Source of the DNA: Benincasa hispida
Lineage: Eukaryota; Streptophyta; Magnoliopsida; Cucurbitales; Cucurbitaceae
DNA length: 64,000 bases
Assembly: GCF_009727055.1 (NCBI RefSeq)
Contig: NC_052352.1
Coordinates: forward strand, 25,098,363-25,162,362
Reading direction: 5' to 3'
Shown piece by piece: positions 31,156-43,679 of this stretch. A model generated the notes under the pieces. It was not told the origin of the DNA, ran no database searches, and was given only the letters and a program-made list of their open reading frames with translations. The position numbers and the translations under genes were made by a program. Each line of letters begins with the position of its first letter. Within the stretch, counting starts at the first letter, position 1.

Positions 31156-34100
31156 ATGGATTCCTCTAAAACTGCTCATCTTACTTCCACATTAACCACC
31201 GTCTCCGGAGCCACTCCAACTTTTCCCATTTCTCCGTCGCAATCCTCTTCAGTTTGTATCATTTTCTCAATTCTCTATACAAGATTTCTCATTTCGCTTC
31301 ACTTGTACTATCGTGTGCATTCGCTTGATTCTTCCTTTTGTTTTTTGAGCTTCCTTCTTTCAATGTAATCATGATTTTCTTTCTGTTTCTATATATTGCT
31401 ACTTCATCAGTGTTCGTCAAATTTTCACATAGTTTTCGCTAATCATGTGTAGTTTAGGTTAAAATCATTTTTGAGATTTTCAAAATTAATCTAAAACATG
31501 TTTTTAATCATTCAAAAGTAACTGTAATGATACAAAAATTATATTTAAAAGTGATTGAAGACGTATTTCGGAGTGATTTTGTACTGAACAAGTGATTTTA
31601 ATAATTTTAAAATCTTTCTTAGCATGTATGATTCCTTTTTCGTGCATAATCTAGTAATGATTATCATGGTAATTTTTCTTCAATCTTCCTTTTGATTTCG
31701 TTACCAGGATTCTTTTTCAGACTCGGTTAATAACTTGTTTCCAATAGAGCCTGGCAGGAGTGATTTTGCAGCCCCAGGGTCTTCTGGGCTTGAATCCTCT
31801 CCTTTTGTCTTTTCTCCTCCAAATGTTGAATCAAATCTTATGAAAAGGTTCTTGGTTGCTGAAACCATCATTCTTTTTTATTCTATCACAAATTAGTGGT
31901 GTTGTATCATCATTGATTTCTGGCTTTTCAATTGATATGAAATTATCATGTTTTTTTAATCCAGGACTCACAATTCTCAATCATCTAATACTGAATTAGT
32001 TGCTGAATCACAGGAATGTAACAGTAAGGTCTCTGCACAAACTGAACTCTGTACTATGAAACTTGTAGACAAATTTTTCGGGGATTTTGAAAAGGGCTAT
32101 ATGTTAATTATATACATTCGTTAAACAAATGTTTAAGATAACTTCAACATATCAGGATAATCTAGATGCCATATTGAAGAATACTCCAAGCTTTGTTATG
32201 CTCCTCGTCCCAAAATAAAAATTGAGGAATAGGATCTCTAATGTCGTAAGATTATTTTGAATTCTCTATATTTTCTGTGAATTGATCTTGATCACTTGAA
32301 AATGCAGAATTCATGTAGTATCCATCAGGATTGCTTGGCTTTTAGGCCTCAATGTTTTCATGAATGCAATATCAAAGAAAAATTTGGGTGAGCCTTTCAG
32401 GTTAAATACATCTTTCAATTTTATTGACATTATTTTGTATGACGCATATTCATATTAAATCAAAAAATCTAATTAAAGATCAGAATGGATGACGACTCTT
32501 TGTTAAAATAACATTCTTGCATGGTTGTATGTTATTCACTAGTTACTCGTTTGGCTCACTTTCACTATGTTCTACTGTGAATTTATATGTTATGTTTCTT
32601 TAGTCTTGGCGTATGAACAATATTACCTTCTCTTTTGGGCTCAATTCAACAAATTTATTACTTTTGACGTAAGAAAAAGCATGACTGTCTTTTTAGTTTT
32701 TTAAGATGTTGATTCTGCTTTTCTTTGTATACAAATTTTCATTTAGAAAGACTTTTTCTATGTTTTTTAACACCCCAAAGACGAATCAATCAAATATAAA
32801 GTTAGCACTAGTTATTACTCTAGCAAAAATAAAAAATAAAGAGAAATAAATAAATTTTTGGTACCGTAATGGCAATTAGTGAATGCTTTAGCTGTTGTTT
32901 GTCATTTGGTCATTTGAAGGATCTTCTATGCAATGCTTTACTAGTTTTATCGTTTCTTATCATACTTTTTTAAACTCAGAAAGTTACATTTCCTAATTAT
33001 GAAACCTGAGTGCAAATGGCATGCAATGATAATTTAGATATATTACGTTAGATAGATGGGACATATAGCATATCTATATAGATTTTATTAATGCAGTTCA
33101 CATGTTGTGGTATCATAATATTTATAAGGTCTAGGGTTTTCAAACTAATAAATTCTCAACCATTTAAGTTTGGATTGATAATCATATATTTTTTATAAAA
33201 AAAAATTAAGCTTATAAACCTTGTTTCTACTCATTGATATGATTTATTGGTTTTGTTATCTACTTTTTAAGAGTATTTTCAAAATTCGAAACAGCTTTTG
33301 GAATTTTATTAAAAATTCCAAGGTTTACTTAGAAAGATGAAAACAAAACTATGATAAAGAAACGGTGAGATATTAAGTAGGCTTTTCAAAAACAAAAAAG
33401 GGAAAAAGAAATTGGTTATAGAAACAAGCCTTAACTGATAGTTTCTCTGATGACAAATGTTGCAACAGCCTCTGTCAGTTCCTCAACCCCTTCACGGAAT
33501 GAGTCAACGTTACCTTGAGTTCAAAGAAGCTTCTGCAAATGCTCCTCTAAACAATTTTCCCTCAAATTTTACAAGTAACGTGGCAGCAACATCATATGAT
33601 CCAGAATTCTCTGTTTTGAACTTAAATGCAGCATTTAATAACAGAGTATCAGCCAATTCATCTCGTTCCTTGCGTACACTACTATATCCTGATTCTATTA
33701 GCAATCCTCTCTTGGGAGTTTCCAACCCTTCAGGCATTGGGTTGCACCTAAATAACATCATCGATATTGTAATGAAGAATCATGGACCCATTGCAGGCTT
33801 GGGAAATGAAGGCAAGGCCATCTCGTTGACAAGTTCCATCAAATTGCAGTCCTGCCACGCCCTTAAAGCGGAGAAATTTAGAACTCCAAATGATACAAAA
33901 AAATTTGAGTGCAACCAACCTTCTAATCTTGAGAAGATCAATACTTTTCTTCCCAAAAGGAAAAGGTAATTTATAAATCATTTCCCATGGTTCAATTTTC
34001 TCCTCTTTTCTACTTTTCTCTAAGCTGCCAAGTGGATTACAATTTTTATTCGGGAAGAAAAGCTCAGTCAACAACAGTGGCGATGATTCAAAACGTTGCT

Positions 34101-35385
34101 GCAACTGTAGAAAAATAGAATGCCTGAAATTGTCAGTCTTTGTTTTTTTTTTTTTTTCTCCCATTTTTGCTTATATTTCATTATTGTAAATATTGGCTTG
34201 TTTATTCTCAGGTATTGTGATTGTTTTGCCGCTGGAATGTATTGTTCTGAGTCTTGTTCTTGTCAAGTGTGCTTTAACAAACCTGAGAATGTACGTATTG
34301 TTCTTGAGGCGAGGCATCAAATTGAATCTCGAGATCCATTTGCATTTGCTCCAAAGGTTATTGAGGACCGTAACGAGCTTCCAGTAAATAATGTGCGTGG
34401 TACGATTATAGGGTACGATTAGTTAATTACTCTTATATTGGTGTTCATTATCGACTTTTCCACAGAACGGAAGCCTATCGACTCCATCCTTGGCTAGACA
34501 TAAAAAAGGGTGCAAATGCAAGAAATCCAAGTGCTCTAAACAATACTGTGAATGCTTTCAGGTTTATGACCCACCGCTATGCTATTATGAATAGATTCAA
34601 TTGCAAATTTAGTCCACAAACTTTTGTGGTTGTGTCTAATAGGACCTTAAACTCCACAAATGTCAAATAGATCTTTGAACTTTTAATTTTATATCCAATA
34701 AATCTAGAGAATGTTGAATATTTTTGTAAATTAAAGAATTTATAAGATATAAAATTGAAATTGATGTCTAATAAAACATTAGCCTTTTAATTTTGTGTTT
34801 ATTAGATATCGAATACACAAAATTAAAAAACTCATAAGCTAATTAGAAACAAAATCAAAATTCTTGAGATTTAAAATTGATGAGCATTTGATACTCTTTA
34901 AAAGTTAAGAGATCTAATTGCCATCAAATAAAATTTTTAAGAACTAAACTTGTAATTTACCTTTATAATCTCTCTTTCGATGCATTCTAATAATGATTAT
35001 CATCGAAGGCTAATATTGGATGCACGGAAAGATGTCGATGTAACAACTGCAAAAATGTCCATGGGACGAGAGAAGGTATGGTGTTCTTGAATTCTTTCAT
35101 TCTCCATTTCCATAGATATAATTAAAGTGGTGGGTTAATTTGATTACTTTTGGCTGGTCTAAATTTCTTATGCGTATAATCTATGAAAAATAACATTATG
35201 TGACACCAGAGGTGGCAACTGGTCGAGCTGATGTCGGAAGAAGGCTCGTAGCCAGGTTGAGTGATGACTATGATGCGACACCATTAAGGAAAGATGTTTT
35301 AAATTCTGAGTTTTATGGTCAACAACACAACTTCACTCCACAACCACCATCATTTCAGTACTCAGAGTAAGGTTCTATTAGGCTG

Positions 35386-35445
<60 letters not shown>

Positions 35446-36627
35446 TCTATTCTTTTCTTTAATTTAAAAAATACTACTATTCTTTTAAAAGTTACAATAA
35501 TATCATTCACCTCTCATAAATATTTCCAAAACTATCTTTGAAGGAGAAATTTTTTTAAATGTAGGACAGAAAAATTAATGAGTCAATGACATGTAATAAT
35601 GTAACAATGAATATTAACACCATTTAGATACATTAATTTTTTTGTCCAATATTCAAACGATTTTTCTATATCAAATGACAATTTTGAAGCCTTTATGAAA
35701 GGGTAAGGATAGTATTACAGCTTTTGAAACAATAGGGATAATTTGGGGGAAAAAAAAAAGTTCAAGGATACTTTTTATAAGGTTGAATTACTTTAGCCCA
35801 TGTATTTTTTGTTTTGGTTCATTTTGGTCCCTCTAACTTCAAAATATTCATTTTGGCCCTTATACTTTTAATGTTGGTTCATTTTGGTCCATTCATTTTC
35901 ATTTTTATTTTCTTATGATCACTTTTTGGAAGTTCAAGAATAAAAATGAACCAAAGTTGAAAATACAAGAATCAAAATGAACATTTTGAAAATATATGGA
36001 TTAAAATGAACTATATGACCAAAGTAGTATTTAAACTTTTTTTTCTTTTTAATAATCTAGCGGCTCTATTATTATGGTGACTATTATAAAAGGTAGTTTC
36101 TATCTAGATTGTTTCTAATTCCTTTTTCCTAACGTAGCCATGAAAAGGATTCCCCAAAATCCAGGTTCATATCCAGAAGATGTCTCCCCTCGCCCCAATT
36201 TGATTCTACAAGCTTATCTTCTCCGGATTACAGTGACGTGTTCGTAAAAACAAAGGCAGACATATTAGATGTAAATTCTTTTAAATGGCAACAGATGAAT
36301 TGTGATAATGGTGGAACCTCTTCAACTCCATACATACCTTCCAAGCCGAGGGGTTGTACAAACATTTCACGTATTGGCGAGCTACGCATCAGTGGTAGTT
36401 CTATTATTTTTCGTCGTTCACCGGACACTCCCCTAATTCAGGCAGGTACCATGCCATCCATTAATTGTATTGATGGAAGCTCTCCAGAGAAAAAGGTAGT
36501 TTTGCCTCCTCTTTATAGTAACCAAAACGAGGTTGGGACGAATAATTCTTTGGAGAGGTTGAGGAGTCGTAGATATGTATTGAAGTCAATTCCTCCCTTC
36601 CCGCCTCTCACCCCATGCAACAAATGA
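31156..36627 (+). CDS. Tesmin/TSO1-like CXC domain protein (CPP family)
   Basis: Coding exons join in phase: 31156-31251, 31708-31847, 31965-32028, 33469-33965, 34033-34131, 34212-34392, 34466-34561, 35009-35075, 35210-35366, 36138-36627; total 1,887 nt, 628 residues. It has the CRC domain of CPP proteins: CXC repeat 1 at about residues 286-323 ([20 protein letters not shown]... and [15 protein letters not shown]), the linker [12 protein letters not shown] (337-348), and CXC repeat 2 at about 374-410 ([18 protein letters not shown], then [13 protein letters not shown]). The tyrosines of the two repeats that contact DNA in this family are present. These nuclear proteins bind TTYGAA-type sites and act in cell-cycle and reproductive development, in plants within DREAM-like complexes. 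Upstream, GIGLHLN (about 200) matches a conserved CPP motif. Odd points: an extra Cys in KRCCNC, and an exon 3 donor (GTCTCT) chosen for phase although GTAAGG lies five bases upstream, so an additional small exon is possible. Confidence 0.9.
31465..31620. repeat. Small inverted-repeat element in CXC intron 1
   Basis: Starts AAAATCATTTTTGAG and carries the inverted counterpart near its end; internal TTTTAATCATTCAAAA resembles the sequence at 36655-36672 downstream of the same gene, so two copies of one MITE-like family may flank the gene. Confidence 0.45.
34600..34960. repeat. Foldback (MITE-like) sequence in CXC intron 7
   Basis: AT-rich stretch whose left half (TTTGAACTTTTAATTTTAT, TCTAATAAAACATTAG) is roughly complementary to the right half (AAATTCTTGAG, AAAAGTTAAGAGATC). 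It belongs to the same style of repeat as 57710-58325. Confidence 0.4.
35390..35441 (+). repeat. Run of 52 A in CXC intron 9
   Basis: An uninterrupted A homopolymer starts 23 bases after the exon end at 35366. No SINE or LINE body was recognised before it. Confidence 0.9.
35786..36030. repeat. Foldback sequence in CXC intron 9
   Basis: The left arm repeats TTCATTTTGGTCC; the right arm carries the complement (GAACCAAA, AAAATGAACATTTTG). A hairpin-like MITE is likely. Confidence 0.5.
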
Positions 36628-37618
36628 AAGACATGTTTGGAAATCACTCTTAAATATGTTTTTAATCATTCAAAACTAATTTGATGATATGAGAATTGCA
36701 TTTAAAAGTGTAAAACTAAACGTTAAATTAACTTTGAATGATTGAAGATGTATTTCAGGGTGATTTTGAATATGACAAAAATGATTTGATATCTACGAAG
36801 ACTAGCAGCTACTAGGGCTTGAGTGGAAGGTGACCCAACTGGAGTGTTGGTGGTGCACCAATCCAAAGCCATTCAATGATAGAGGAACAACATTATAGAC
36901 ATATATACACAGGTTGCATATTATTTGAGTTTTTCGATATTCAGTTTTTTTAGTTAATGTGCATTGGATTGATTTGTGGACTCTTTTATTGATGTAAATA
37001 TGTTCCAACCAATGTAATGCAATTCTTTTGATCATTCTATGAGATCTAACAAACGTATTTCAACTTTTTATGACATCTATTTTTTCTATAAGAACTTTTT
37101 AAAACATCTAAATGGTTGAAATAAATCATTCATTAACGAAGCTATAGATAAACTGGAAATCGTAAGAATGAAAATAGAAAGGGGTGCTGTAAGTTCTAAA
37201 AGAAATAAATGGCGATGATTAAAGCAAGATCAAGAATTATGACTAGAAAATTGCAAGTTCACTGTGATATCTAGCATCTCTCCAAAAAGATTAGTGGTAA
37301 ATAGGTAGTTAATATGTAGATTTGGAAAAGGTTTATATTAGATTACAACATTGAAAAATTTCTTAGATTCGTATACCCCCAAACTTAGGCTAAAAAAACG
37401 AAGAAAAAGGAAAACGTAGACAATATCTATCAGATTTGCTAAAGACCATAAACCAGAAAGGCAATGGTTTATTTTTTACGAACGAAGCAACCAAAATTAA
37501 AGAACTTATAACTATGGCCATTCACACCGCCGCCCCTATGCTTGACCATCTCTACCATTCTTGTTACAAACCTAAAAATGGTCTTCCTTGTTTATCTCCA
37601 TGCTTCTCTGCAATGACT
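36628..37618. other. Convergent 3' flanks of the CXC and thioesterase genes
   Basis: About 990 bp between the two stop codons, holding both 3' UTRs. A MITE-like stretch lies at about 36630-36795 (TTTAATCATTCAAA and TTTGAATGATTGAA as inverted pair). No further gene seen. Confidence 0.5.
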
Positions 37619-40600
37619 TCAGTGGTCAACCAACCGTAAGCCATCTAGCCCCAAAATTACTGTCAGCCAATTACAAACGACATCCATCTCCTCAGGAATG
37701 GTGTAATGGCCCAGCCTGCATTGCAAGATCCCATCTTTTCGTTACTTATTATCAAACATACAAAACGAGAAGCACTAGAAAGTCGAGATACCAACGTACT
37801 CATTATAGGTTTTAAATGTTAGATTTCTAAATCCAGCTGAACTTAAAGTATGTGCAGATTTCTCCCCATGTTTGTAAGCAACAACATCGTCACCTGTAAC
37901 CAACAGTATGTAATATAAAGTTGATTCTCATGGTAATGAAGAGTATTATCTTGAACAAACTTCACCTGATATAGAACATTTCAACCCAGCAGCAGTTCAA
38001 ACTTGACTCAAATGTACATAATAACAGCTAAACTTAAGCATGGGCATTTGGAAAGAAAGGTACCATTTTTGGTCGAAGGAGAAGAAAATTTAGGTCTTGC
38101 ACCCATCATTACCAATCTCAAAAATCATTCCCTTAACACTTTTGCGTAAACAACAGACAGTTCTAGCAAGAGTTAAGCCACCAAAATGCCGGAGAGATTG
38201 CTAAGGCTAAATGACTTGCATAAACTAAAGACTTAAACCAGAAGCCCAAATGTCTTTTGTAATAATGGCTACAGCCTGAAAGACAAGAAATTATGGCATC
38301 GATTGGTAACCATTTCGTTTTTTTATTTTGGGTTTCGGAAATTAAATCTATTGTCTCTCAATTTCTTACAATAATTACAGGAGTTGAATTCTTAGTCAAA
38401 TTACAAAAAGAGAAACTTCTCTTTTTTCTTATAAGAAACGATTTCATTGATAAATGGTGAATCATGGGCAGCCCAATCCGAAGAAAACTTCTTAAAAACT
38501 TCTTTTTTTAATTTTCAAATTTTGGCTTGGTTTTTAAAAATATTGGTAAAGGGTACACAACAAATCAAGAAATTTAGAGGTGGAAGGAGCGTTAATAGGC
38601 TTAATTTTCAAAAAGTAAACCAAAAACGAAATGTACCAAACGGGGCCTAAATCAGTATGCTACACCACGTCCATAAACAGTCAATAGGATTAAGGGAACT
38701 GAGAGAAATCATCTCTCGCAAGAGACTATTAATGCTTTTACTCAATCTAGCAAAAACAGTGATGAAAAGGATTGCAGACTAATCAGTGATAAAGCACTTT
38801 TGATGACCAAAAATGAATGGAGCAGAAATTGGGATGTAGTGCTCAGTAGGCATCCATTATGGGTACCTATCTTTCTGTCAACATATAACAAGAATACAAG
38901 TACCTGAACCATGACAGAGTAAAATGGGCAGAGACGCAGCACGCCTTGCAGCTTCATGCGACATACTGATCTGGTTCCTCAAAGATCTACAGCAAAAAGT
39001 GTTTGATTACAAAAAAGAAGTGTAATTAACAACAAAGACCACCTATGTAGGCTTTCTAATGACTGCACTGTGTGCATCTGCCACTTCATAATTCACACAA
39101 CAAAAGTCAAACCTTGAACAGGGAAGCCAGCCACTAAGCCCAACAACTGCACTAAGGTTAATGGGGTATAGGTTTCCATTTCCATATTGTCCAAGAATAC
39201 GACATGACGCAGAGTAAATAGCAGTTGCAGCACCCATACTGAAGCCTCCAATACCCAGTTTAACTGTTGAATCATAGCAGAATTACTTAAAACTGGAGAA
39301 AAATGAAAAGAACAACCTAACTACATCTTAACGAGTGAGAAAAAGAATTATGGAGGGTTACAGAATGTCCTCCAATTAGCGTAAATCAGAAATAGAGTGA
39401 GAAGAAAACAAGTTTGTACATCAAACATTAAGTATCAGCTGTAAAAATGATATGAGATGGTCGATGAAATCTCTATCTATACCCACCAACATATAATTCA
39501 TGAATCAGAATTGATTCGATTTGAAACCATATATCCTGAGGGGGCGTTTGGAGCCAAGATTATCATAAGATTATAATAACTACCTCTTGCTACAGTAAAT
39601 ACTATTTCAAAACCCCCAATTAGTTACAGTAAATACCATTTTAAAACTCTCATTTGCTACAGTATTTACTATTTGCTACAGTTTTTACTATTTTACATTC
39701 ATTTATTTCCTTCTCAAACTAAAATACTTTACACCTCAAACACATACTATTATAACTCAAACTAAAATAATCTACATCCCAAACACAAACTCTTAAAACT
39801 CAACTATAATAGCCTGAGAGTATAATAACCAACTCCTTGCCCCAAACGCCCCCTAAATGGTTTAAAATGAGAACTGCGGTTTAAGTCCTTGACACAACAA
39901 TATTGGATAATCTAATAAGAGATTCCATCTCTCATGTGTTGATAAACCAGGAGAGTATCATACTGATGACCAAGTTCAAAACTAGTGACTATAATAGTTC
40001 CCTAGCCACGATCGAGTTGAAAACTAACGACTCTAATTACTATTATTATCATTTTAGATCTCTGTGAGTGTCCAAACTAGTGTACCTGCAGCTTAACTAA
40101 TCACCTCGCAGGGCAACCAATTGACCCTACAATACAAATATTAGTTCCCTAATATCCTAAGCAGGTAGCCATGTAAGGCTTGAACTCATTCTTCCAAAGT
40201 CTTTACTTTGTCCACTTGCCCTATTGACTACTACTAGGTCAACCCAAGTTGGTTAAACTAATCAACTTTTTCCTCGTTATACTAATGCTATAATAGTTGC
40301 ATAAGTTAAGTGGCAAACAGCAGGCCAGCTGAAGGAAAGGGAGGGGGGAGAGAGATGATATAATGAGGGGAAGATATTAAGTATCAGCAGTTTCAACAGG
40401 TAACCACATAATAGTTGATAGTTAAAAAGCTTTTCAAGAAGAAACATACTGTCAGCAGGTTCTGTAGACAAAAGATTAGCAACATGTGATGCTGCAGCAT
40501 CCAAGCCTTCTAAATCATCAGGAGAATCTTCGGAAATATCTCCCACATCAAACCCTGATACGAAACAGGGGAGGTCCTCATAATGTTAAAATTTGAGAAG

Positions 40601-42566
40601 AACTAATTCCAAGAACAAATATACTTTTCTCATTTACACTATATATAATAGGGATATTTGGCTCCCAATCTTAATAATTTTGTTTATGAAATTTGGGTAG
40701 TCTATTTCTAAATTGTACAAAATAAATTTAAGAAAATCTAGATTTGAATAATTTCTGTTTGATATGAGTTCTCTAGTTGGTAAACACTAGCACATAGTAC
40801 GAAAGGTGAGTTTCATCAACTTGAGTATATATAATATGAGTTTATCTTCCGTGTGAGATTAAAAAATTCCTAGCCTGGGGCAAAGAAATCAACTTACCAA
40901 TAGGATGCCTTATTAACCTTGAGTTACACAAGCCTAACTCGTGAGCCAAACACCCTTTAACCCATTATATAATATTGATTTATGTACCTTGTGAGATTAA
41001 AGAATTCATAGCCTGGAGTTAAAAAATCAACTTACGAGGCATAGGACACTGATTCACCTTGAGTTAGGCTTCAAGCCTAACTCGAGAGCCTTAACTCGAG
41101 AGCCTAATGCCTCCTAACTAGGTTTTGTTAAAGTCAAGGCTTTTTTCAACCATATCAGTAATTACAGATTCCAAGATGAATATCTTACAAGCAGTGCAAG
41201 GAAATCCACCAAATAATGCCACAGGACGAGTAGGAGCAGTGGGACAAATCCACTTAATCTGCAACCGAATTTGTAACTTGTTAGTTGATCATATTAAACA
41301 CCTAAAACTTTATGATAATCAAGGTTACTACAAGTTTACATGCTGGAACATAGTGAAACTAGGATTTAGATTTTCTTGAATCTTGAGAAAGAATGGTATT
41401 AGGTCCATGTATAAGTAGCCTTACGTTTGGTAGAGGAAGAGTTTCCAAGAGCTGAGACCAACTGAAAAATTAAAAATAATTAAATAATAAATTAGATGTC
41501 CTCGTTACGCCATAACTTCCATCATTTTAACTAGGTAAAGATGCTTATGCAGCTAGGCTTTCTAAAATTCAATAACAACAATTCTGAAAGGACTTCTGAA
41601 GTTTGCAGATTACGAGGAAAGAATACCAAAAACAGCCTCCAAACAGATTCACAAACATTTGGAACTGGGACCACACTCTTGTTGGTTACCCAATAATGAA
41701 GAAACCATCCCTTCTTTAATGATGTAAATGTCTGATATCAGCTAGGCTTATACATTATAATAATAAGCATTATTTTAAATTGATTTTGGTTTTTCTAATT
41801 CTCAAGGACAAAAAATATGATGTGGTCCCCATTCATCAATTTGTCATATAGAGGCAAAACCTCAATATAGCTTAGAATCAAAGATATGACATAAAAATGC
41901 CAACTAGCAATATTTTTTTAAGCTATGTACCATTACCTTCCCCCATAAAAAAATCAGAATAAGAATCTCTAGTAAAGGCATATAGAATTTTTCAAACTTT
42001 CTATATATGAACATACACAAGAAAATAGGACAAGACACTGACATTCTCTCACTCAGCCATTTCTTTCCTTTTGGCATGGAAGACAAAAAGAAAGTCTTCT
42101 GCTCAGATATAACCCACAAATTAGAATGGAAAGTTTGTAACTTACATGTAATGTACCATAGAGTTCAAAGTGAGTGTTTCATACTCAATCAGTACCCCGT
42201 TTCTTCTTAACCTTATTCAAAGTAACCAGAAATACAAAATAACTCTATTAAACTGGCCAAACAGGGAGGAGAACATAAAGAAGACAAGCCATTAGTACCT
42301 TGAGCCCTTATCACCCAGGCCATGTAACCAAACAATAGTTGCCTGATGCTTCCCTTTAGGCCTGACCACATGGGTCCTCCCAAACTCAAAGGTCATCCTG
42401 CCAGTTCTACTACCTGACATAATGAAGCAAAAAGTTGAGGGGGAAAAACCCAGATGCATAAATGAAAGTAAGCTAAGCAATTTATCTTTATGGACGGTAA
42501 ACCAATAAAACAAAATGAACAGAAAATGAACAAACCAGAACCCACAGTAGAGCTGTTATAGCTCAT
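37619..42566 (-). CDS. Acyl-protein thioesterase / lysophospholipase-type carboxylesterase
   Basis: Minus-strand exons join in phase: 42566-42536, 42413-42299, 41461-41425, 41258-41189, 40554-40450, 39263-39113, 38986-38904, 37893-37800, 37715-37619; 783 nt, 260 residues, the usual family length. It starts MSYNSSTVGSGSRTG and has the alpha/beta-hydrolase signatures: IVWLHGLGDKGS (37-48, oxyanion region), nucleophile Ser128 in GIGGFSMGAA, Asp199 in GSGDDVV, and His232 in ELGHYTIP. Such plant enzymes (acyl-protein thioesterase/SOBER1-like group) hydrolyse thioester or ester bonds of S-acylated proteins, lysophospholipids or small esters, in cytosol or at membranes; the substrate cannot be read from sequence. 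All exon borders are GT-AG and the triad is complete, so the gene looks functional. A TATA box lies near 43300 and a 5' UTR intron is likely (acceptor TTGCAG at about 42634). It converges with the CXC gene. Confidence 0.95.
38304..38649. repeat. MITE-like element in thioesterase intron 7
   Basis: About 345 bp with imperfect inverted ends: GGTAACCATTTCGTTTTT at the left and AAAACGAAATGTACC followed by AAACGGGGCC at the right. It sits in the long intron between the exons at 38904 and 37893. Confidence 0.5.
39540..39853. mobile_element. MITE in thioesterase intron 5
   Basis: 314 bp with perfect 12-bp terminal inverted repeats, GGGGGCGTTTGG and CCAAACGCCCCC. The interior is AT-rich, with repeated CTACAGTA/TTTACTAT text and no coding potential. 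The flanks do not show a convincing duplication. It lies in the intron between exons 40450 and 39263. Confidence 0.8.
40838..41065. repeat. Imperfect tandem duplication in thioesterase intron 4
   Basis: TGTGAGATTAAAAAATTCCTAGCCTGG... (from 40851) recurs as TGTGAGATTAAAGAATTCATAGCCTGG (from about 40990), a period near 140 bp; both copies run on into CAAGCCTAACTCG. Confidence 0.7.
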
Positions 42567-43298
42567 TGTTTTTCCACAAAAATGTTGGAAGCAAAGCAAC
42601 ACAAGCCACAAGTTGGGACGTTGGAATTAGATCCTGCAATGAAGAGATTTAGAATTGACCAACTGTATTTATATGCACTTGGGAGGGAGAAAATGGAAGT
42701 TAAACCCATGAATTTTACATTAGCTACTCCTGATATCACAGTCCTAAAATACTAAAAAAGTGAAAGGGCATCTCAAAAAAGGAGAGATAAAAGGGTGGGT
42801 GGGGGAAGAAAAAAGGCAAGAACTCTTTATGGGCAAAGAAGAATCCACAAGAGATTAAAGCATCGATGTAGAAAACGAACGAGCTGAGCTGACACAGCCC
42901 TTCAGTTTATAAATGCCAAAGAGGGAGCAATAAAAAGAGGGATTACGAGGGCAAGAGAGCGAGAGGAAAAGAATCTATGCCCGTAAACACAGGACAAGCC
43001 ACAAGGGTAAAGCACTTCAACTACAGCAACACAAGAATATAGCAACTAATGAAAATTTTCAACCAAAGGGGAAAAAATAAAGGAAAAAAGAAAAGGGTAT
43101 ACAATACGATACGATACAATACAATACATAAAGAAATTTGAAAAGACAGCCATCAAATTACAGACCCAAAAGTTGAATGTTCAGCCAAGCATTGATGAAG
43201 GCGAGAAATGGTAGGAAAGATCTGGAATAATGGGTTTGTTTAAATTTGGTTAAAATATGAATGTGAAGAAGAGAAAGTGAAGAGGGTTTACTTTAAGG

Positions 43299-43310
43299 TA
43301 TTTTATATAT
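43299..43310 (-). promoter_or_regulatory. TATA box of the thioesterase gene
   Basis: Minus strand ATATATAAAATA about 735 bp upstream of the ATG, with the interval explained by a 5' UTR plus leader intron. A (CTT)n stretch at 43418-43443 lies further upstream. Confidence 0.6.
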
Positions 43311-43679
43311 ACCAATTTGAGGTGCAATTGTTTAACAAACAAAAAGCATAAGCGCTTTTCCAGTTTCACTCTCTTTTGTAAAAACTTTTTCTTCGTCTTC
43401 TCTTCACACTGCTTTCCCTTCTTCTTCTTCTTCTTCTTCTTCTTTCTTTCTTTACTTTTCTTTTTCTTTTTCTGATGTTTCTTTCATATCCACTTCAAAT
43501 GCCGAAGGAACCAATGTGGCCCAGAAAGTCCAGAAACAACGGCTACTCTCTTACAATGGATTTCCTCTTGAAATTACTTATTTGCACTTCCTCCATTTTC
43601 ACTCTACTACCTATCTTGCTTGATTTTCTATTGAGGGCCCTGTATAAAATCTGTAATTTTATAACTCATTAGGGGCAAT

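Noticed and set aside
43475..43672. 65-codon + strand frame with a hydrophobic segment, divergent from the thioesterase promoter
   Set aside because: Could encode a small membrane peptide, but no promoter, family resemblance or conservation can be shown from this sequence.
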